From Astropecten irregularis (Eukaryota > Echinodermata > Asteroidea > Paxillosida > Astropectinidae): DNA of 64,000 bases. The DNA is taken from assembly GCA_963971285.1 (NCBI GenBank), contig OZ020249.1, positions 4,836,001 through 4,900,000 on the forward strand, written 5' to 3'. A program made the position numbers and the translations under genes. Within the stretch, counting starts at the first letter, position 1; every line of letters starts with the position of its first letter. Below are positions 11,500 to 23,070 of the stretch, piece after piece. The notes below the pieces were generated by a model. The model did no database searches. It was not told the DNA's origin and saw only the letters and a program-made list of their open reading frames with translations.

Positions 11500-11836
11500 A
11501 ATGTGCCGCCCCAAAAAAAATGCGCCGCCCAAAAAAATGCGACGGAAAAAAAAAATGCGACGGAAAAAAAAAATGCGACGGAAAAAAAATGCGCCGCAAA
11601 AAAAAAAATGCGCCGCAAAAAAAAAAATGCGACGGAAAAAAAAAATGCGCCGCAAAAAAAAAAATGCGCCGCAAAAAAAAAAATGCGACGGACAAAAAAA
11701 ATGCGCCGCAAAAAAAAAAATGCGACGCAAAAAAAAAAATGCGACGGAAAAAAAAAATGCGCCGCAAAAAAAAAAATGCGCCGCAAAAAAAAAAATGCGC
11801 CGCAAAAAAAAAATGCGACGGCAAAAAAAATGCGAC
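11500..11836 (-). repeat. Minisatellite, right arm of foldback element
   Basis: About 17 units of an A-run followed by TGCGCCGC or TGCGACGG, the inverse of the left-arm repeat. Unit order differs from the left arm, so the arms are similar but not exact mirror copies. Confidence 0.9.
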
Positions 11837-12301
11837 GCGTTAACGGCACAAATGGAACACCATAGATGAGTGAGTGACCACGCAATGACTGTGAGGACTG
11901 TGTTTAGACTGTGTAAAATCTCATGTTATTGTGATTATGGTGACACCTCGGAATATGATTATGCACAACTCATTTATGCTGAGGTAAGCGTATTTTGATA
12001 TTGATAAGTGAGTTATTAGTTAGTTAGTGCATGGAGCATTTATAGCTCCATGGTTAGTGTAGTTCAAACGTTATTCACTATTGTCAGATTGCTGATTAGA
12101 ATTTCTAACTTTCTGAAATTCAACTTGTCGATTTCACGAAGCCCTACGATCGATCGCAACTCGAGATACGAAGGATAACCCATCGTATCCTTCGACTTCT
12201 ACGCAGGGTTTGCCATGCATCTTAAGTCATACGATTGATAGTAAGTTACGATGAGTTTGATGAAATCAACCCCATTGGTAACAGTCCTTCCTCCATGCAT
12301 A

Positions 12302-12600
12302 TCCTAACAGAAATGTTCACAGATTTACGTATACATTTCAGGGTATGAATATGTTGCTGGTTATAGAAACATACCGTTAAAATATTTCCGCCTGAAGTAC
12401 GTAGTGTATAAAACAAAGACCGAGAAAAGATCAAAACCATTTATGTTTTATGAGAAAAAATTTGTAGGTTTTTCGCTATATATTATTTTCTCTGACTCAG
12501 ATGTCCGATTGAGCTCAAATTTTCAGAGGTGCGTTATTTTATGTACGTGTTGGATTAGACAAAGTGTAAGTGCTGTTCTTTGACCTTCATTTATCATGTA
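12302..12600 (+). mobile_element. MITE family A, variant A2 fragment
   Basis: The first part matches family A (CAGAAATGTTCACAGATTTACG, ACATACCGTTAAAATATTTC). The second part is different and shared with 33074-33400 (CAGATGTCCGATTGAGCTCA, GACAAAGTGT). No left terminus is visible. Confidence 0.65.
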
Positions 12601-12742
12601 TTACAGATAGGCCCTTACACGTCAATAATTACACGATTTGGCTTCAGTTATTGTTAATAGGACTGTCATGCTGATTCATGTATGACTTGGGTTTGAACTT
12701 AGTGGTTTTTTTTCTTGTGCTCGGCCATAGATATGTTACAAT

Positions 12743-13090
12743 TTAAAGGTAGTATCATACTTTGGTAAGACACCAAAAATGTTCACATATTTACGTATAA
12801 CTTTCAGGGTATGAAGATGGTGCTGGTAGAAACCTACCGTTAATTTTTTTCCACCTGAAATGTTTTACTTATCCAGAAATTAGTAAAACAACGACCGAAA
12901 ATCTTTTTGATCTTTTAAGAGATCAAAAATAAAAGAGAAAAGACTGTGGCCGTTTTTCACGATTTTCTCAAAAAGTGGGCACCGCATGGGACTGAAACTT
13001 TCACAGATGACTGTGACTGTATCTTCCTTGATATTTTTGCCCATGAATCTGTACTTCTTTGACAAAAACCAAAGTATGATACTACCTTAA
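12743..13090 (+). mobile_element. MITE family A copy 3
   Basis: Near-complete: TTAAAGGTAGTATCATAC at the left and GTATGATACTACCTTAA at the right, about 348 bp. TTAA at both tips suggests a TTAA target site. No coding capacity. Confidence 0.88.
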
Positions 13091-13405
13091 ACTTTAGTAT
13101 ATATAGTTTTGAGAGTACATAATCATAATGTACATTAGCAAGGTTGTGATTTTATTAACCCCTGATCCCGATATTTTGTTTATTTCATACTCTATTGCAT
13201 AGTATCCGCGACGATATTATCAGCCAGCGATCAAATAGAGGTCATCTGGCCAGGCTTTGTGTGCAGGGAGCTCAGCGGCCTCTGACGTTTATGAAAGGTG
13301 AATCAACAACAGCCACCATATACATAGGACCTTGCTATACATATTGGACTTGACGTATAAGGCTTGCTCATTTTATGCTTGCTATAACCGTCCGCTCACC
13401 CGTTC

Positions 13406-15979
13406 ATGATGAGGCGAGAACCGCCGGTTGACCGGGGCTGGGCTTGGGTGGTACTGGCCGGCGTGCACGTTAATAACCTTCTGACCAACGGCTACATCTG
13501 TGCCCTGGGAGTCTTGTACATTGAGTGGAAGGAGTATTTTCAGTCCGATGCCGCCACGTCCAGTTGGCTGGTCAGTTTGATCCCGTTTGCCGCTAGCCCG
13601 ACGAGTAAGTATCAGAACATACTGAATTTAATAATGCGAAATCTATTTTCAGTTCGAGAAAAAAAGTTGTGGTTTTAGTCCAACATTCTTCCCGGCTACA
13701 TTTCCCCTCCAACTTTCCTTCCAAAACCATGCTCCCAACCCCCAAGCTTCATTAGTTCGTTCAGATTATTCATTTGATCTTGGATGCAGGTTTGCTTGTT
13801 GGTATCTTGACTGCGCGATTTGGGGCACGTTGGGTGGCCATGACAGGAGCTGCCATCTGCGGCATAGCCACCGTGTTGGGATCGTTCTGCACTGACATCA
13901 AGTATCTTTATATCTGCAATGCGATGGTTGGTAAGTATCCTACCTATACGGCTCATCAACATAATGAGGGACAGTCTTTCATTTGCAAGTTACCGTCCAT
14001 AGCCCGTTTGGGCCCTTTTGGGGCAAGGTCTATGAAGTAATTTCTTTCTTTAGCGTAATCATGGCACACGTATGCTAGCTAGTCCACTGGGCTGGCGCCA
14101 GTTGGTGCCAGTTCGCGCCAGTTGGTGCCAGTTCGCGCCAATGCAATTTGCTGTGGCGCCTAGTGTCGCCAATAAGGTGCCTAGTGGCGTGCAGTGGCTC
14201 AAACTGCCTCCCAACTGGCTCGTGGTGGCCCGTAACGGCGCCAAAAATTGAATTTGGCGGCAAGAAAATTTCAAAATGTTTGAAATTTTCGTTGCACCAC
14301 TTGCATCGAGCAACCAGCGCGAAGTGTCCACCAAGTGGCACCAAATGGCGCAAACAATCCGCCTATTGGAAGCCACTTCAATATAATGGCGCACGCCAAG
14401 TTGCGCCACTACGCGCCAATCACATAATCTTTGGCGCGAACTGGCACCAACTGGTGCCGGCCCAGTGGACTCGTCACTGCACCAGAATTTGGGGACTATA
14501 AGCGTGAGAGCATGGAGGAAGGCCTCCATGGTGAGAGTGACTGAAGTGATAGGTGATTTCTCCTCTGTTTTCCCCACCGTACTTTAGGTGTAGGCGTGGT
14601 CACGGCGGCGTCTCCTGGATCCATCATCCTTCCTCAGTACTTCAAGAAACGATACGCACTCGCCAGTGGAATATTTATGTTGGGTGTAAGCTTTGGACAA
14701 ATGCTTTTCCCGCTTCTATTCCGGGCTTTAATTAAAACATATGGATGGCGAGGTACCATGTTCATCATAGGCGCTGTGCAAATGAACGCGGTTACCGCTG
14801 CTGCCCTGTACATGCCATTTAGGTCCAAGACGGTGGAAATCGCCACGGATAGGGTGGAAATGAGCGACGGGTTTGAGAGTGGAGGAGGAAATGGCCTCGA
14901 CGGAAATGGCGATTCGTTGAACTCACCACCGGAGGACTCAAGATCAGAGACATCGCCAGGAGTGAATGGCGGCTTAGTGGCGGTCCTCACCAATACGTCT
15001 GCAATGTTGAACGTTCTAGCAGGTGGCTTCTTCGTCACAGCAAGCTTCGTGAATTTCACCCACCTACCAGCACGGTGCAAAGAGGCAGGCTGGTCGGATG
15101 ACCAGAGTGCTGTCCTCTTAGTCTTACTGGTGCTGGCCATCGGGTCTTTGATCACGAGGACCACTCACGGTTGGCTGGTGGACCGAGGATACGTCACGCC
15201 GTTGAACCTTCAGCTCCTGATGCTCTTCGTGGCGTCGGTGACCGCATGCCTGAACCCCGTTTCAGACAGTTACGCCTTCTTGGTCGTGTATTCAGCTGTC
15301 TTGGGTGGATGTATTGGTATCTCGATGCCTATGATCATGGTCCTTATGAAAACTCTGGTCAGCCCGTCAGAGATATCATCGGCTTTCAGTCTGATCTGGG
15401 CAACGCTACATCTATGTAACGGGACGGGTACTATTTTAGCTGGTAAGACTTGATGACCCATTCTGGTTCTTTATAGAGTCCCTTCTTAGATAAGAGTAGC
15501 AACTAGAACGTCAATACAAAATGACTACGAGATGTCTGAGCAAATTTCTTGTATTCGCTGACGCTCAATTGGCCATTTTGTATCAAGCAGCAGGACTCCC
15601 ATGGCAGACTCTCTATAAAGAAACTATGTTGCTTGGTGCAGGGATTGTCATAAGTTCTTTAGTTCTATAATACGAACAGAGTGTGTATAGTGCCGATGTA
15701 GAATAGCCTAGATTGAGAATCACAATTATTCTGTACTCTAGATACATTTTTATAAAATCTGAAATCACGCAAAATAACGAAAATAGACAATCTTTATTAC
15801 ATTATATTTTTTTCATTTCAGGTGTAATCTACGATGTGACAGGGAACTACACAGCGACATTCCTGTTTTCAGGATCGTTGTTTCTCGCTGGGGCTATAAT
15901 GCTTGGACTCATCAAGTTGAGGGTGAGACTGCAGGAATGCCCTGGGATCTACCACAAAACTTCAGCAGATGAAGTTTAG
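13406..15979 (+). CDS. SLC16-type monocarboxylate transporter-like protein, copy 1
   Basis: Four exons, 13406-13604, 13790-13930, 14588-15442 and 15822-15979, all GT-AG and all joined in phase 1; 450 aa. The N-terminus has DRGWAWVV, the conserved MCT motif before helix 1. Exon 3 opens with the helix-5 motif QYFKKRYALASGIFMLG typical of SLC16. A short hydrophilic loop (about residues 210-250, Ser/Gly/Glu-rich) separates two six-helix bundles, and the second bundle has RTTHGWLVDRGYV. Length and topology fit the family (about 450-500 aa). Family knowledge: plasma-membrane carriers of monocarboxylates or related organic solutes; the substrate cannot be assigned. The start ATG is shared with the paralogue at 18859. 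A MITE (14081-14471) lies in intron 2 of this copy only. Confidence 0.93.
14081..14471. mobile_element. MITE with GGCGCCA/GGTGCCA subterminal repeats
   Basis: Inverted ends AGTCCACTGGGCTGGCGCC and GGTGCCGGCCCAGTGGACT. The terminal repeat extends to about 40 bp and includes a tandem 20-bp motif (GTTGGTGCCAGTTCGCGCCA). It lies in intron 2 of transporter copy 1 and is missing from the same intron of copy 2, so it inserted after the duplication or was lost from copy 2. Confidence 0.88.
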
Positions 15980-16027
15980 AATTCTTCCACACACAACCAA
16001 CGGCGTATCTAGCTAGGGGAAGGCGGG

Positions 16028-17000
16028 CAAATCTAATCCAATGAACAAACAAAGAGAGATTCCAATTTCAAATTGTCTGATTTTGTTCTCCATTGGCATC
16101 AAAAGTTGGAATAGGGGCGCAATTTTATAGCGTTTGCCTATATGAAAAGGCGCCGTTTTCCCTCGATACTCCGCTGGGCACGACTGGACAGTGAAACAGG
16201 GCGTCCCGGTCCACGACAGCGAAAATCCACAAGCCACATCACCTTCTAGAAGAAGAAGATGGAGCCTGGTCTGAAGTTTCATGATGACTGTTTTGTTTCA
16301 GACTTTTCGAAGGAACAGCAGCTGCATGAAAGGACCGACACATTTGCAGTGTGTCAGATTCGGACAAAATTTATACTTGCCCCAATATTACAGTGAAGCA
16401 TCTTTGGGCACTGAGGGTCAAGTTATTGAACCCGGGCCCGTCCAACTACAAAATCTTAGAACAACGAGGCTTCGAACACTTGGAAGGTTGTGTTGATATT
16501 GGTATCCCTATGAGACAATACATTCCAAAATGCGTACCTTTGGTTGAGGGCCATGACAAACATCAAAATCCTATACTTTTACGGTGGCATTCCTTCCTTT
16601 CGTGTCCATCATCTCTTCTGATTGCGTTCAAATGTTCGGCCAGGCTCTTGCGCAGTTGATGGCCTTCTCATTTGCTCTTGCCAGATCTTCCAGGCAGCAC
16701 TCGTCCTCCAAGAGTGGGCATCGCAGTAGATGCTGCATTGTCTGCTCTGAGACACCGCATTGGCAGGTTGTGTCAGCCACTAGTGGCAAAGAGTTTCTAC
16801 CGGAGGCCCCTCTATCCCCTTCCCCAACTGGCCCCAGCTTTTGCTTTGTGAGCCCACAGACTATTTGCGCAGACTGTTTTGTTCTGAGACGATAAATGGC
16901 AGATTTGATTGTCTTAATGGGTTCATTCTGGTGTTGTTGTTTTGTTTTTTTCAATGAATGTATACCCATCTTGAAACCAAGGGTTTGGATTTGATCTTCC
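16028..17000. repeat. Downstream segment shared by both transporter copies (copy 1)
   Basis: Blocks such as AATCTAATCCAATGAACAAA, CCATTGGCATCA and TATGAGACAAT recur in the same order and orientation at about 21950-22480 behind transporter copy 2. The duplicated unit therefore extended past the coding region; similarity is much weaker than in the exons. Confidence 0.65.
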
Positions 17001-17059
17001 CTGCTTATAAAGGCTGTAAAAATTAAGATAAGTATAATAAGTAATACGTGGCAAATCAA
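16628..17059 (-). pseudogene. Non-LTR retrotransposon (LINE) C-terminal remnant
   Basis: A 143-codon open frame whose last part has CQCG...EQTMQHLLRCP (about 16709-16765), the Cys/His motif found at the C-terminal end of many LINE (Jockey/CR1-like) reverse-transcriptase polyproteins. The preceding stretch RTKQSAQIVCGLTKQKLGP also suits that region. No RT palm or endonuclease is present, so it is a truncated relic. The first 40 codons are probably not ancestral sequence. Clade assignment is uncertain. Confidence 0.6.
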
Positions 17060-17204
17060 TTTTCACAGATGTGTCATGCACTTTGAAAATGGAGCAACCT
17101 ACGGCTGTTTAATGATCAAATTACCGCCATAGGTCCAAGAGTGCATTGGAGTATAAATGATTTTCTGTTTTATATTTGTTTCACTGTCATTAAACACCTG
17201 GATA

Positions 17205-17310
17205 CCGTAATGGCGCTCTACCACCTGTTAGTGTAAGCTATATCTACCCATAATGGTATTCCAAAGATTCGGCAGGTTCGAATCCCGCTCTAGGCTAGTT
17301 TTTCTTTTTA
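17205..17310 (+). mobile_element. Degraded SINE S1 tRNA-like head
   Basis: Holds GGTTCGAATCCCGCTC and TTTTTCTTT behind it, as in the S1 family. The 5' half is inverted or scrambled (GGCGCTCTACCACCTG reads on the - strand). Strongly diverged. Confidence 0.5.
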
Positions 17311-17384
17311 CGAGACACCTTTCGTTGATTGAAAATGTATCCAACTGTTTCCGTGTTTTGTTATTTTAAAAAAATATTAAAAGC

Positions 17385-17648
17385 CGTACGTCAGTTTCAG
17401 GGTCCGAGTTTCAATGTTAAAATGTTTCCGCCTGAAATGGTGTATTTATCCACAAATTAGTCAAACAACGACCGAAAATCTTTGTGAACTTTTAAAAGAT
17501 CAAAAATAAAAGAGAAAAGACTTAAGAAATACGGTGGCCGTTTTTTTTAAAGTGGGCACCGTATGGGACTGAAATTTTCACAGATGACTGTTACTGTATC
17601 TTCCTTGATATTTTTGCCCATGAATCTGTACTTCTTTGACAAAAACCA
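17385..17648 (+). mobile_element. MITE family A fragment
   Basis: The interior of family A (CCGCCTGAAATGGTGTATTT through TGTACTTCTTTGACAAAAAC), with both terminal repeats lost. Confidence 0.75.
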
Positions 17649-17649
17649 G

Positions 17650-18858
17650 CTGGTACCTCTGAATCATTTGTATTTAAAATGCACAATAGTTGGGTCGAGG
17701 GCAAACTAAGCTATAATTTGCACAATCATCTTTAATAATTCTTTAGACAAACAATGGGCTTAATCGCTGGTCCCATCACGCTTGTCCACACATTTTGTCT
17801 TTACACACCAATGATAACACATGACACTTTTTGGATGACATCATTTCAGTATTGAGGCTGAGAACAATAGGTCTATTGCCAAGGTTGGTCATTATTTTCA
17901 TACAGAGTCGGTAACCAATCTGCGCACATCGTGACTACATGCATTCCTCAAGCAATAGAGAAATTGTGACTTTGTGAGGTACGTACATTCTACAATTATG
18001 TCGATCAGTACGCATAGGTGACCGCTATTTGAAGAGGTTTATCTCGACATAATCATGGGTTATGATGTTCAGTCGAACCATGTCGAAAATGTCGAACCAT
18101 GGCGCCTAACAGAATAGCTCCATGGTCGAACTGAAGCTCGAAGCACGTGCGCTGCGTCTAACATGTAGGCTATTTGTATTCATGTTTTAAAGCAATGTCC
18201 AAGCATAATGGGGGTACGGTATGCTCCATGATCCTATGGAGATGGATCTTTACGGAATGAGACTTGAGGATAGGCTTGGGATTTATTTTGCCGTACCGCC
18301 ATTTTGTGTCCTTAATGAAATGAAAAGGTTGACAAACAGGGCGTCATTGCGAAGCTATGGAGCCTTTCTTCGGCTTCGTCATGTGGCCCAATATCCGTTC
18401 GTGTCGTTTTGTGGGCCTCTAAATAATGGCGGTATTGCGGAAACTTAGTCCCAAGCCTTGCCTCAACCCTGGTTTCGTGAAAACATTTTGTAGTGATATA
18501 ATTTACACTCGTTGTTATTAATGGTTTTTCGTTAGGGAGATGAAATTATACAAGTTAGGCTTGCCCTTTACCGACGTGAAAATACATACAGTGGAATATC
18601 ATCTGGAACTAAGGTGCACGTTCCTTGGGTTTGATTTCGATGGTTGCAATCTATAAGCAGATGGGATTGACTCCATAAACGCAGTTCTTTCAGATTTAAG
18701 CATTAGTGCATTACTGAAGGAAAAGGTTCATAATGTTGGTTTATATAAAAGTATGCTTTCAACTATGGTCTAATTTCTTTGAATCATTTTCGTCGTCCAA
18801 GTATAGCCAAATCATTTTACGCAACGATTGCCTGGACTCAAGCTGTCCGCTCCCGTTC
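17650..18858. other. Intergenic stretch upstream of transporter copy 2
   Basis: No exon or classifiable element was recognised. Similarity to the upstream region of copy 1 is limited to about 15 bp before the ATG (GTCCGCTC...CCGTTC), so a shared promoter was not evident. Confidence 0.4.
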
Positions 18859-21015
18859 ATGATGAGGCGAGAGCCGCCGGTTGACCGGGGCTGGGCTTGG
18901 GTGGTACTGGCCGGCGTGCACGTTAATAACCTTCTGACCAACGGCTACATCACTGCCCTGGGAGTCTTGTACATCGAGTGGAAGGAGTATTTCCAGTCCG
19001 ATGCCGCCACATCCAGTTGGCTGGTCAGTTTAACCCAGTTGGCCGGTAGTCCGACGAGTAAGTATCAGCATATACAATTGATACGTGGTCCATTTTAAGA
19101 AAGAAAGTGTGTTTTTTTTGGGGGGCGGGTTCCATTTCCCCTATTATTTTCTCTTCTAACATTCCTCCCGAATCCACGCTCCCAGTACCCTAAGTTTGAT
19201 TAGTTTATCAATTTGATCTTGGATGCAGGTTTGCTTGTTGGTATCTTGACTGCGCGATTTGGGGCACGTTGGGTGGCCATGACAGGAGCTGCCATCTGCG
19301 GCATAGCCACTGTGTTGGGCTCGTTCTGCACTGACATCAAGTACCTTTATATCTGCAATGCAATGGTTGGTAAGTATCCTACCCACATGGCTCATCAAAA
19401 GAGGGATAGTATTTCATCTGCATGGTCTATACCATGGGTCCAAGGTCAGCTCAAATCGCCATATTTACTGGCGTGGGGAACTTCAAACGAGCAGCTTTTG
19501 AAAATTTGAAAAACTGAGCGCCACTTTAGGGATGAAACTGGCGTCATGGTAGTTTCTTTCTTCGCCATAATCATGGCAGGTGAAAACTGCGCCACCATAT
19601 CGCTCAAAAAGGAAAGAAAGAAAATGGGGTTGGGGTGGGGGGCTTGCTGGGTATCGGGCATGAGGGTGAGTGAAGACTAGTGATAGATGATTTTTTTTTT
19701 TTTTTTCCCCACCGTACTTTAGGTGTAGGCGTGGTCACGGCGGCGTCTCCTGGATCCATCATCCTTCCTCAATACTTCAAGAAACGATACGCACTCGCCA
19801 GTGGAATATTTATGTTGGGTGTAAGCTTTGGACAAATGCTTTTCCCGCTTCTATTCCGGGTTTTAATTAAAACATATGGATGGCGAGGCACCATGTTCAT
19901 CATAGGCGCTGTGCAAATGAACGCGGTTGCCGCTGCTGCCCTGTGCCGGCCATTTAGGTCCAAGACGGTGGAAATCGCCACGGATAGGGTGGAAATGAGC
20001 GACGGGTTTGAGAGTGGAGGAGGAAATGGCCTCGACGGAAATGGCGATTCGTTGAACTCACCACCGGAGGCCTCAAGATCAGAGACATCGCCAGATGTGA
20101 ATGGCGGCATGGTGGCGGTCCTCACCAATACGTCTGCAATGTTGAACGTCCTAGCGGCTGGCTTCTATGCCACGGCAAGCTTCGTGAATTTCACCCACCT
20201 ACCAGCACGGTGCAAAGAGGCAGGCTGGTCGGATGACCAGAGTGCTGTCCTCGTACTGGTGCTGGCCATCGGGTCTTTGATCACGAGGACCACTCACGGT
20301 TGGCTGGTGGACCGAGGATACGTCACGCCATTGAACCTTCAGCTCCTGATGCTCTTCGTGGCGTCGGTGACCGCATGCCTGAACCCTGTTTCAGACAGTT
20401 ATGCCTTCCTGGTCGTGTATGCAGCTGTCTTGGGCGGATGTGTCGGTATCTCAACACCTATGATCATAGTCCTTATGAAAACTCTGGTCAGCCCGTCAGA
20501 GATACCATCTGCTTTCAGTCTGGTCTGGGCAACGCTGCATCTATGTAACGGAACGGGTGCTATTTTAGCTGGTAAGACTTTCAAATGTTCTGTGTTCATT
20601 CACTTATCTCAGTTGGTCATTTTATATCCAACCTCAAGACCCCTGCAACACTAATCTCTATGAACAAACTCTTTTTCCTGGTACATGGCCTAGCTATACT
20701 GTACGTGTAACTCTCCCACACAATATTTGTATAGCGCCAATGTAATACCATTCTTGTTATCTTTCTCTGCTCATTGAAGAATCTATTTCTTTGCCTATAG
20801 TTGAGAAAAAAATCTTAAAGGACATTATCTTTATTTCAGGTGTAATCTTCGATGTGACAGGGAGCTACACGGCGACATTCCTGTTTTCAGGATCGCTGTT
20901 TCTCGGTGGGGCTATAATGCTTGGACTCATCAAGTTGAGGGTGAGACAGCAGGAAAAACTGAAACGATGCCCTGATGGGATCTACCACAGAACTTCACCA
21001 GATGAAGTTTTATAG
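18859..21015 (+). CDS. SLC16-type monocarboxylate transporter-like protein, copy 2
   Basis: Exons 18859-19057, 19229-19369, 19723-20571 and 20840-21015 give 454 aa with splice positions and phases identical to copy 1, 5.45 kb upstream. Exon 3 is six bases shorter, removing two residues from the Leu/Val-rich helix before RTTHGWLVDRG. Exon 4 encodes a few extra residues (QEKLKRCPDG). The same MCT motifs are present (DRGWAWVV; QYFKKRYALASG). The upstream frame stays open to 18733, but the MMRREPP start is preferred because it is the conserved start of copy 1. A run of 17 T precedes the exon 3 acceptor. Substrate unknown; probably a plasma-membrane solute carrier with overlapping function. Confidence 0.93.
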
Positions 21016-21100
21016 AACACTGCTAGACTTTAGACCTATATACGAAATGCTGTTTTGTTTTCACGTTACTGTTTTATTTAGAGTGGCGACAAGGTGTCAA

Positions 21101-21106
21101 ATTAAA
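21101..21106 (+). promoter_or_regulatory. Candidate polyadenylation signal of transporter copy 2
   Basis: ATTAAA about 86 bp after the stop codon, the commonest variant of the canonical hexamer. Motif and position only. Confidence 0.35.
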
Positions 21107-21193
21107 GAGCTGGTCTTCGAATCACATAATGGCCGGATCGGATTCACATAACGAAGCCGCCAGTTGGAGCCTGGTCCGACGTTTCTCTATAGG

Positions 21194-21480
21194 CTATACG
21201 CCGTGCTACCTGCCGCGCCGAACTCAAATAATTTCACATTTTCAAGTTTGGCGCGGCAATAGCACGGCGTTTAGCGTGTATTTGGCTCGGCACATTGAGT
21301 TCGGCACGGCAAGCTCTTTGGCTCGACATGGTCTTCCGCGCTATCGGTATTCGGAACGGCGCGGCAGTGGCAATACACTTTTAATTAAGCTCGGCGTTTA
21401 GCGCAACTGCCACGCTAGTGCCGTGCTATTGCTGCACTCATTTGATTTAAGTTCGGCACGGCAGTAGCATGGCGTATAGT
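21194..21480. mobile_element. MITE with GCCGTGCTAC/GTAGCATGGC ends
   Basis: Inverted ends CTATACGCCGTGCTACC and GTAGCATGGCGTATAG. The interior is rich in CGGCACGGC and GCGCGGCA on both strands. It interrupts the segment downstream of transporter copy 2; the copy 1 equivalent (about 16258) lacks it. Confidence 0.8.
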
Positions 21481-21759
21481 CTTGGTCTAATGTGATTTCG
21501 AACCCTTTGGAGGTAATAGCAGCTGTATAAAAATGAAAGGGCCAACACAATTTCACGGTGCCAGCTTTGGGCAAAAAACTTGCCCATGAAGCTATAAGCA
21601 TCTTTGAGCAATCTTCTTATTCTCCACTAGCTTGTCAAATACGTCTTGTATAAACTTGCTAGTTGCGATGATAGGATAGTAGAGGTAACTAGTCGTCGAT
21701 TTAGCTGATCTCGTCAATCTCGTCGACACTCCCAGAGCCGCGGCGTGGAAGCTCATTTT

Positions 21760-21857
21760 AGGCACGTTCATACACACCAAAAAAGCGCGACTATTTGTGT
21801 GGCGATTCAAATTGCGACCCAAATAGTCGCGCTTTTTTGATGTGTGTGAACGTGCCT
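21760..21857. repeat. Short hairpin element
   Basis: Arms AGGCACGTTCATACACACC...AAGCGCGACTATTTG and their inverse are almost perfect over about 38 bp, with a loop of about 22 bp. A 98-bp element of this form is a solo palindromic MITE or hairpin source. Confidence 0.85.
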
Positions 21858-22685
21858 TTTATAGTGGCTTTATGGGAGGGGGCAAGGGGGCACGTGCTCG
21901 GGCGCCAAAAAAAACCCCGCAAAGGTAGCTGTACTGTTTAAGCTATTTGAAATCTAATCCAATGAACAAAGATCAAAAAGGATTCCCAGTATCATAATAG
22001 TCTGATTTTTCCATTGGCATCAGAAGTTGGAATTAGGGGTGCAATTTTAGCTCAGGCCTTGGCGCCTTTTTTTCAAGTATCGGGTCTACACCGTTGAATA
22101 ATATCACGGCTTCAATCTTCGGGCAATGGCGGTCTTGTCTAACCACATCCCGTTCAAAATGCATAGAAAAGGGGAGATTTTAAACACTGTATTCTTATGA
22201 GACAATGCGTGTATATGTTTCTATTCTGTGGTTATTTTGAGGGACATGACAAACTCAGAATAGATATACCGTGTTATGGCAGGGACTAAAGCCAAAGGCC
22301 AGCTATCACCCTTGGCCTAAAATTAATTGAGCCCATGGATTGTAGCCATAGGACTTCTGACCATTCTGTTTAGAAACGATAAACAGCAGGTTCGAGACTT
22401 TGAGTGCTTTTTGATATGTGTATATTCGGTTCATTCTGCTTATTTTGTTTTCAACGAATGTGTACCGAATCTTAAAATCATTAACAGGAGGAATAAAAGT
22501 GTTTTGTACTTTTGCTGAAGAATGAGAAAATTAGAGTGCTGTATCGTCCCCTTAATTTGTGTATTAATGTTCGTTGTTTATTTTATAGCAAGAAAATGTT
22601 ATCATTAGGTTGGCCAACTGTTTATAAATAATACCATGGTAGCCCCCATGAATCTAACTTTTTTTTAATCCACTTTCAGCCACTA

Positions 22686-22850
22686 GAGGCCAATTTCACG
22701 GCCCTGCTTAGCACACACAAAAAATGTGCTAAGCATGTGATATTTCTGTCTTGATAAAAATAGGGTTAACAACTAAATGTCCATTGGTTGTGTATCGCTT
22801 GTGATTGTTCTTTGGCTGAAATTGAAATTGGCCCAGGCCTTTTGACTCTA
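22686..22850. mobile_element. MITE family D fragment
   Basis: GGCCAATTTCACGGCCCTGC, TGCTTAGCAC, GTGCTAAGCATG and TGATTGTTCTTTGGCTG match 27504-27774 and 32160-32658. The right half is lost. Confidence 0.75.
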
Positions 22851-23070
22851 ACTAAGCTTTATGAAAATAAATGATAACATTAAGTTATCTAGTTAAGGTC
22901 CAGTGGTGATTTTGGAAAGCTAATTCAATAACGCGCATTATGCTCTGTATGGTGGAATAGTTTTCTTTCTTTTTTTCGGCGCATGCGGTTTTAACTTTTA
23001 ACGAGGTTTGAACCTTCAAAATAGAATAACGGCAATGCGTAAAAAAAAATTAGGGGAATTTCCCCTACTA

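Larger units (their letters stand above)
9559..11864. mobile_element. Foldback-type element with minisatellite terminal inverted repeats
   Basis: Outer ends TATGGTGTTCCATTTGTGCC...GTTAACGCG at 9559 and its inverse ending at 11864, flanked by GATGAG on both sides (9553-9558, 11865-11870). Directly inside each end lies about 350 bp of an 18-21 bp unit, T(8-12)GCGGCGCA or T(8-11)CCGTCGCA on the left (9590-9950) and its complement on the right (11500-11835). The roughly 1.5-kb centre has no coding ORF but holds a second inverted repeat (10945-11022 versus 11412-11485). Foldback elements with tandem-repeat arms (for example sea urchin TU) are the closest known class; this is likely non-autonomous. 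Confidence 0.82.

Noticed and set aside
11388..11885. ORFs of 110-150 codons with Lys-rich sequence
   Set aside because: Same repeat artefact in the right arm of the foldback element.
14059..14577. 172-codon - strand ORF in transporter intron 2
   Set aside because: It spans a MITE with GGTGCC repeats and is absent from the paralogous intron.
18733..18858. Upstream N-terminal extension of transporter copy 2
   Set aside because: The frame is open, but the sequence is not shared with copy 1, where similarity starts next to MMRREPP.
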